This document shows positions 59,401 through 64,000 of a DNA stretch of 64,000 bases, in pieces. Source of the DNA: Siderastrea siderea (lineage: Eukaryota > Cnidaria > Anthozoa > Scleractinia > Rhizangiidae); assembly GCA_964030785.1 (NCBI GenBank), contig OZ034968.1:52091730-52155729 (forward strand). The letters are read 5' to 3'. The first letter of the stretch is position 1; the number at the start of each line of letters is the position of its first letter. The notes below the pieces were generated by a model. The model ran no database searches, had not been told where the DNA came from, and was given only the letters and a program-made list of their open reading frames with translations. Both the position numbers and the translations under genes were made by a program.

Positions 59401-62400
59401 CTGGTAAATGCCTATAATGCGCTTTCTTGTAACCTGTACGATAGAGCATAGCAATGATTTATTTCGTATTTGCATTCACAATTTGGCTTAAGGAGCCCTT
59501 GACATGATTAAATGAAACTGTGCACAAAACATGGTTCCCAGTTATGGGGAAAAGTTCAATTCTTTTGGGCTGTTACGGTGCCCATACTGATCAATCGTGA
59601 AGATGTGGTTACTTTTATATTGGGAAATTTGTCGCCCATTTTTTGAAATGCGTCTGTTTTGAGAATTTTTTTTTCCGGGTTTTGAGGAAGACCGACCAAA
59701 AGACAACGAAAGTGATCTTGAGTGAAGAATGCATGAGGTCTGTGGAGCTCTGTTTGGTGAGGAGAGGGTGAATAATTCATTTGACCTCCTTTTCAGGGTA
59801 TTGGTCGCCTTTTCAGTTGGTCAAATTTAAGCGTTAGTTACGGTTACACACTTTTACTGCAACTTGCTGTTACAGATTCTTGAATGTTATTGAAGCTGCA
59901 GTCACGCACGGCTCGCTTGCTTTCTTTTCGAGACGAACCAACACTTCGTCGGTTCTGCACGCATTGCGGGCCTATGTTTAACCGACGAAGTCGAGTTAGA
60001 GCAGTCGTGACAAGAGGGTCGACCGGTTTGGTCGGTCAAAATACGTCGTGTAAGGTTCACAAGGTGTGTATTTCGCTATGGCCCACGGGATGGGATGACG
60101 TGAGAACAAGAGTGGAGTCGCCATTTTAAATTGGCAGGTCAAGAAAGGTGACGGAGGCTAGGTGGAAGATTTACTTCGACTGTGTTGTGTTATAATTGTG
60201 TGCTGACCTCTGAACATATAGAGAAGAAGTTGTACACAGACATCGATTAGTACACACACGCACGCACGATAGGACAAGGGCGACATAAAAAGTATCGTAG
60301 GTGTAGAAGCACACGTCCGCCGAGCAGTGTTGGCTTTGGCCGGACTGAAATATCTGTGCAATACTAGTGAAAGAAAGCAAGGAGGACTGATAATAACAGG
60401 AGGTGAAGTCCAGTGGCACTGTTGATGCTGGTGGGACCAAAGTGTTGCCGAGACATCGTAAGCATAGAATCGTTCTCAGTAAATGTTATGAGAGGAAAAT
60501 TCTGGTGTATGTTGTTGTGGTTATGTTTACCTGTTTAATACTTGGAAAGTATCCAGCTGCCAACGTTAAGAAAGGTTATTCGCAGGTGGGAAATGAATTA
60601 CTACACGAGGCTGGATCTTCTTGGATAGTATAAGCGGCCCGGAATTATATACCAGTTACTCTTTTTAATTTTTCTGCTTTACTTTTGATTTTAAACCGAT
60701 TTGTTCGATTTTAGAGCTCGAGACACTGACTTGCTGACTCCGGAAGAGCAAACCGGATTTAACGATTACGTCATAAGACATGCTTTAACGTGTTTGAGAA
60801 ATCGATTTGTTCGATTTTAGAGTTCGAGACACTGACTTGCTGACTGCGGAAAAGGAAACCAGATTTAACGATTACGTCATAAGACATGCTTTAACGTGTT
60901 TGAGATAAAGCGACGACTTTGCTTTTTACTAATTTCTCCAGATCGATAATCATGTTTGTATAGTGCCAGATTCACAACAGTATATAAATGCTTCGCTTAC
61001 AACTCTTGATAACGGTATGTTCAGTTGTGGGCAAAATTTATCTTTAAATTTTAATTTTAATTCAACAAAATATTCAAAGCGATAAGACAGATGAGCTGAG
61101 CCATCCGATTTTAAACATTACGTCATTCGGTAACGCAAAAGACAAAATACTGTCACAATTTTCGTCACGCCGGTGAGCACGTTAAGATTCTGACGATATG
61201 TTTGTCTTTATCGATAATCGTGTTTTTATAGTGCCCTATTCACAACAGTATATAAATACATTGCTCACAACTCTTGATAAAAGCATGTTCAGTTGTGGAC
61301 AAATGTATATCAACATTTAATTTTTTGGTTTAATTCAACAAAATTAAATATTCAAAGCGATAAGACAGATGAGCTGAGTCATCAGATTTTAAACATAACG
61401 TCATTCGGTAACGCAAAGGGCAAAATACTGTCACAATTTTCGTTACGCCAGTTAGCACGTTGAACCAAGTAAAAACATTTGTCGAGGGTGGAGTGGGTCA
61501 AAACGACTGGTAAATGCCTATAATGCGCTTTCTTGTAACCTGTACGATAGAGCATAGCAATGATTTATTTCGTATTTGCATTCACAATTTGGCTTAAGGA
61601 GCCCTTGACACGTTTAAAGGAAATTGTGCACAAAGCGTGGTTCCCAGTTATGGGGAAAAGTTCAATTCTTTTGGGCTGTTACGGTGCCCATACTTATCAA
61701 TCGTGAAGATGTGGTTACTTTTATATTGGGAAATTTGTCGCCCATTTTTTGAAATGCGTCTGTTTTGAAGATTTTTGTTCCAGGTTTTGAGGAAGACCGA
61801 ACAAAAGACAGCGAAAAATGATCTTGAGTGAACAATGCATAGTCTGTGGAGCTATGTTTGGTGAGGAGAGGGTGAATAATTCAGTTGACCTACTTTCCAG
61901 GGTATTGGTCGCCTTTTCAGTTCGTCAAATTTAAGCGTTAGTTACAGTTACACACTTTTACTTCAACTTGCTGTTACAGATTGAAGCTGCAGTCACGCAC
62001 GGCTCGCTTACTTTCTTTTCGAGACAAACCAACACTTCGTCGGTTCTGCACGCATTGCGGGCCTATGTTTAACAACAGCCTGAAGAAGATCAGTGAAACT
62101 GATCGAAACGTCGATTTTAAATATTCTTAACCTCGGAAAAGATCCCGGAAAACAGTGAAAAAATTTTAATTTTTAGGTTAGTTAATTAAAGTATTAGCTA
62201 ATGAAGGTGCTTGCAAAGGTTGCAACCTGATTGATCGAGTCTATGACATTTCTGTGTGTGGATCATTGAGAATCATGTTACGGCAATGAAGCCAATTATT
62301 TATGTTTTTGAAAGTGGAGACATCCAATTGGAACTGGACAACATGTTTCAGTCACTTAACCTCAGGCGTATATCTAAAGAAGCAATGTCAAATAGTACTG

Positions 62401-63427
62401 GGAGGAGACTTATTGGTATGATAAATTCTCAATCTCGGTTATTAATTTTCTAGCCTTTTCACTGCTTGACCACTCACAGGTTATCAGCAAATATAACCCT
62501 GCTCTTTGTCTTGTAAGGAAATTGAATGCCATGTCAAGTGTAGGCTCAGTCTCCAGCCGTGAGTGTCTCGATGCGCCCGCGATTCTCGCCACCTTCACGG
62601 CTGGGTGCACGGGTTTGGTTATTGTTTAGACTGACCAATCAGGGACAAGCCCCCTGAAATTTGCGGGGCAGAATGTGGGCATAATTTAGCGGGATTTCGC
62701 GCTATTTTCGATAATTATCCAAGATGGTGGACGCTGCGAGGGTTGACCGCAATTTTCAGAATGCTTGCTCATACGCTCTTCATGAGTTTGGTCTTGATCA
62801 TTTCAAGGAACAACAGCGTCTTACTATGAATTTGTAATGACCTCACAGACATGCCTCCAATCCCGTGCGCCCAGCCGTGAAGTTGGCGAGAATCGCGGGC
62901 TCATCGAGACACTCACGGCTGGAGACTGAGCCTATGTCAAGCGAGCTGCGGCATTCAAACGTTTTCGCTGCGAAGGAAAAATTTGTCCAAAAATGGAGCA
63001 AAAAAGAAAAAGAAATTCAGGAACGATTACCGAAAGTAAGAATGCAATAAACTAATTATTCCATTCGCGCTTGTTGGCTCCGCGCCTCGTTGGTCATTTA
63101 TCACCTCTAATCCAACACGCCCTCATAGCATGCAGTTTTTGCTATAATTAATTATCAAACATTAAATTTAGGGCAAAAAGAAAGAAAGACAGCGAGACAC
63201 TTGAGGAAAAGAGAGAGCGTTTACAAGGACGAAGGACTGTGGAAGAAGACAAAGATTACTACAAACAGTTTCCTTGTAAGAGATTCAAAACTGGCGAGTG
63301 TCCGTACGGAGACGAGTGTAAATATTCTCATGATGTTAATCTAAACATTGGAAAACGTAAACAATGTGAGAATGACAATGAATGCAGTTCAGAGTCTCAT
63401 GGCAAAAGTGAAGACCTCATGGAGTAG
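50448..63427 (+). CDS. TRMT1: tRNA (guanine26-N2)-dimethyltransferase (TRMT1), eight exons
   Basis: TRMT1 uses S-adenosylmethionine to make N2,N2-dimethylguanosine at position 26 of tRNAs. Exons: 50448-50781, 51589-51790, 52171-52402, 52804-53008, 53149-53358, 54241-54432, 55305-55509, 63172-63427. Every junction is GT-AG with matching phase, giving 611 aa. The first ATG in frame is 50448 (MDNSGDF). The conserved [14 protein letters not shown] opens the fold. Motif I is [10 protein letters not shown] at 123-132 and the catalytic-type DLDPYG is at 197-202. Cysteine pairs CVGC and CDQC follow in the Trm1 C-terminal domain. The last exon adds a basic segment and a C-x7-C-x5-C-x3-H zinc finger (Cys562, 570, 576, His580), as in animal TRMT1. 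No mitochondrial presequence is evident; the N-terminus is acidic. Confidence 0.94.
55942..56116. repeat. Long near-perfect palindrome at the left edge of the array
   Basis: Arms of about 68 bases (around 55950-56015 and 56050-56115) are inverted copies that appear identical through most of their length. Both include GACAATATGGCGGATTGTTT and TTGGTGCGGTTACCAAGC in one or the other sense. The loop is about 35 bases. It is the turning point between the inverted tail and the direct units. Confidence 0.85.
56117..57989 (+). repeat. Array unit 1
   Basis: The shortest unit. Near 56235 it lacks a block of about 120 bases that units 2 and 3 have (GAACAAGAG..., then GGCAGGTCAAGAAAGGTGAC). It ends with CATTGCGGGCCTATGTTTAA. 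Short frames in it are broken relative to the other units. Confidence 0.75.
57990..59981 (+). repeat. Array unit 2
   Basis: Very similar to unit 3. It contains two related TATATAAAT-bearing sub-repeats of about 270 bases (centred near 58880 and 59150), with GTTCAGTTGT(G/C)GACAAA after each TATA-like box. No recognisable protein is encoded. Confidence 0.75.
59982..62072 (+). repeat. Array unit 3
   Basis: The longest unit. It carries an extra direct duplication of about 100 bases (CGATTTGTTCGATTTTAGAG and following, repeated near 60698 and 60803). It runs straight into the right-hand tail at 62073. Confidence 0.75.
62068..62121 (+). ncRNA. Hammerhead-ribozyme-like motif in the array tail
   Basis: The order is CTGAAGA (62080-62086), a 7-bp hairpin GATCAGT/ACTGATC with a GAA loop (62088-62104), GAAA (62105-62108), then CGTC with the predicted cut after C62112. 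Outer strands TTTAA (62068-62072) and TTAAA (62117-62121) can pair as a distal stem I. This matches the core order of the hammerhead type reported in Penelope-like elements, with a stem III so short that it would act as a dimer. One unpaired A at 62087 between the core and stem II, and the poorly paired proximal stem I, weaken the call. The inverted copy is at about 55900-55951. Confidence 0.45.
62541..62934. mobile_element. MULE-like element with 80-base terminal inverted repeats
   Basis: It begins TAGGCTCAGTCTCCAGCC and ends with the inverse GGCTGGAGACTGAGCCTA. Arms of about 80 bases match with few changes, including GTGAGTGTCTCGATG and GCGATTCTCGCCA. A 9-base direct repeat, TGTCAAG(T/C)G, flanks it at 62532-62540 and 62935-62943. 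Long arms plus a 9-base duplication are the mark of Mutator-like elements. The 394-bp element has no transposase but carries an exon-like fragment. Confidence 0.75.
62724..62837 (+). pseudogene. Captured first-exon-like fragment inside the MULE-like element
   Basis: An ATG in a good context (AAGATGG) opens 37 codons: [14 protein letters not shown], then [18 protein letters not shown] and a short end. The [11 protein letters not shown] stretch resembles the start of RecQ-type helicase domains (a Phe, then a Lys/Gln-rich Q-motif-like segment), but this is only a weak resemblance. The frame ends where a GTAATG donor-like site appears (62834), as if an exon and the start of its intron had been copied. 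Confidence 0.4.
63172..63427 (+). CDS. TRMT1: TRMT1 last exon with the CCCH zinc finger
   Basis: After an AAATTTAG acceptor the frame enters at phase 2 (AG+G = Arg) and reads [18 protein letters not shown]. It then gives [21 protein letters not shown], a CCCH finger, and stops at 63425-63427. It is separated from exon 7 by a 7.7 kb repeat-filled intron, but phase and content leave little doubt that it belongs to TRMT1. Confidence 0.9.
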
Positions 63428-64000
63428 TTACACGCGAAGCAAATGGATCATGCTTACTGAGTTGTTTGAAGAATTTCAGTGTCACCATATTCCATACGCG
63501 CATTGCAGTAAGTGCGTCCTCTCATTGTGACCACTGTGTCGTGTTCACACCCACCTCTGAGCGTGTGAAGTTTAGAAAGGTTAAAAAGCAGCAGCAACAG
63601 ATGATGAGGTTCACAACTGCCGGCACAAGAAACAGCAAGAAGCAGTTGTTGTACACGACACAATTTTGAACTTTACGTCTGTTGTTACGAAAGCAAAGAA
63701 CTGGGAAAAGTGACCCTAGGGAGAATAAATAGTAAGTGATACTAACAACTGTTAATGCAGCCAAGGTGTTTTTTCTTGATCTTCTGTTTCGCTTCAGTAC
63801 TTTTAGGCCCGTCCATATACGGATACGTTTTCTCGTGTTTTTCCACAGGCAGCCCAAGCTAAGGTTGAGAGCTGCGCATAAATTAGACTTTTTTCCACGC
63901 TATGCATAATAATGACATCAGCACACTATGCATAATAATGACATCCGCAACATTTTAGAGTTTGTATGGAAATGATACAAAACGTCTCAAATTGCCACAA
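63428..64000. other. TRMT1 3' UTR and downstream DNA
   Basis: No further gene is supported. A 20-base motif, CTATGCATAATAATGACATC, is repeated at 63900 and 63926 near the window edge, probably part of a dispersed repeat that continues outside. Confidence 0.6.
63724..63729 (+). promoter_or_regulatory. Polyadenylation signal for TRMT1
   Basis: AATAAA lies about 297 bases after the TRMT1 stop codon and is followed by a T-rich stretch. Confidence 0.5.

Larger units (their letters stand above)
55850..62165. mobile_element. Penelope-like (non-autonomous) tandem array with inverted ribozyme-like tails
   Basis: Three direct units start at CCGACGAAGTCGAGTTAGAG: 56117-57989, 57990-59981 and 59982-62072 (1873, 1992 and 2091 bp). 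The right border (62073-62165) is a tail that begins CAACAGCCTGAAGAAGATCA. The left border (about 55850-55950) is the same tail inverted and is joined to the array through a palindrome. ATTTTTAGGTTA occurs directly at both outer edges (55802-55813 and about 62169-62180), a candidate target duplication. Direct repeats plus an inverted truncated copy is the usual Penelope architecture. No reverse transcriptase is present. Each unit also holds two related sub-repeats with CAGTATATAAAT. Confidence 0.7.
55510..63171 (+). other. TRMT1 intron 7 (7.7 kb), mostly repeats
   Basis: From the GTAATG donor to the AAATTTAG acceptor the intron contains the tandem array at 55850-62165 and a MULE-like element at 62541-62934. 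The intervening 62180-62540 has no recognisable content. Confidence 0.8.

Noticed and set aside
58409..60633. Repeated 76-codon frames with a hydrophobic stretch ([12 protein letters not shown]) in units 2 and 3
   Set aside because: The frame is broken in unit 1, and the sequence is part of a tandem repeat with no conserved domain. A small encoded peptide cannot be excluded.
63522..63857. 111-codon minus-strand frame with a hydrophobic segment
   Set aside because: It overlaps the TRMT1 3' UTR and polyadenylation signal, with no domain or splice support.

Overview
The window looks like a piece of an animal nuclear genome, most likely an anthozoan cnidarian such as a stony coral. The evidence is long AT-rich GT-AG introns, no operons, four conserved metazoan genes split into exons, a tRNA-derived SINE, Penelope-like retroelement remnants and many short inverted-repeat DNA elements. 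The species assignment is inference. All exon joins below were worked out by hand from splice sites, reading phase and recalled family similarity; no search was run.

Layout. (1) 1-1988: intergenic. (2) 1989-13077, minus strand: TGS1, trimethylguanosine synthase. A 3 kb terminal exon carries the methyltransferase domain, and a small first exon lies 5.7 kb upstream of exon 2. Intron 1 holds a THAP zinc-finger coding segment, a 761-bp tandem duplication and nested inverted-repeat elements. (3) 13078-13435: a 358-bp head-to-head intergenic segment shared by TGS1 and the next gene. (4) 13436-17517, plus strand: a two-exon neuferricin (CYB5D2) gene whose intron holds two SINE copies. (5) 17518-23325: intergenic, with at least three inverted-repeat elements. 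(6) 23326-45258, plus strand: a 15-exon NDRG-family gene coding for 334 aa, with introns full of foldback and nested transposons. (7) 45259-50447: 3' UTR and intergenic DNA with a decayed Penelope-like reverse transcriptase and a 424-bp tandem repeat. (8) 50448-63427, plus strand: TRMT1, an 8-exon gene coding for 611 aa. Its 7.7 kb last intron contains a three-unit, about 2-kb tandem array flanked by inverted copies of a ribozyme-like tail, and a small MULE-like element carrying an exon-like fragment. (9) 63428-64000: 3' UTR and intergenic.

Two of the four genes are SAM-dependent RNA methyltransferases: TGS1 acts on snRNA/snoRNA caps and TRMT1 on tRNA G26. The four genes share no obvious pathway and nothing suggests a functional cluster. 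The unusual content is in the mobile DNA: elements whose ends are inverted minisatellites, a three-level nest in an NDRG intron, and the Penelope-like array with hammerhead-like tails. No CRISPR, prokaryotic or viral system was seen.
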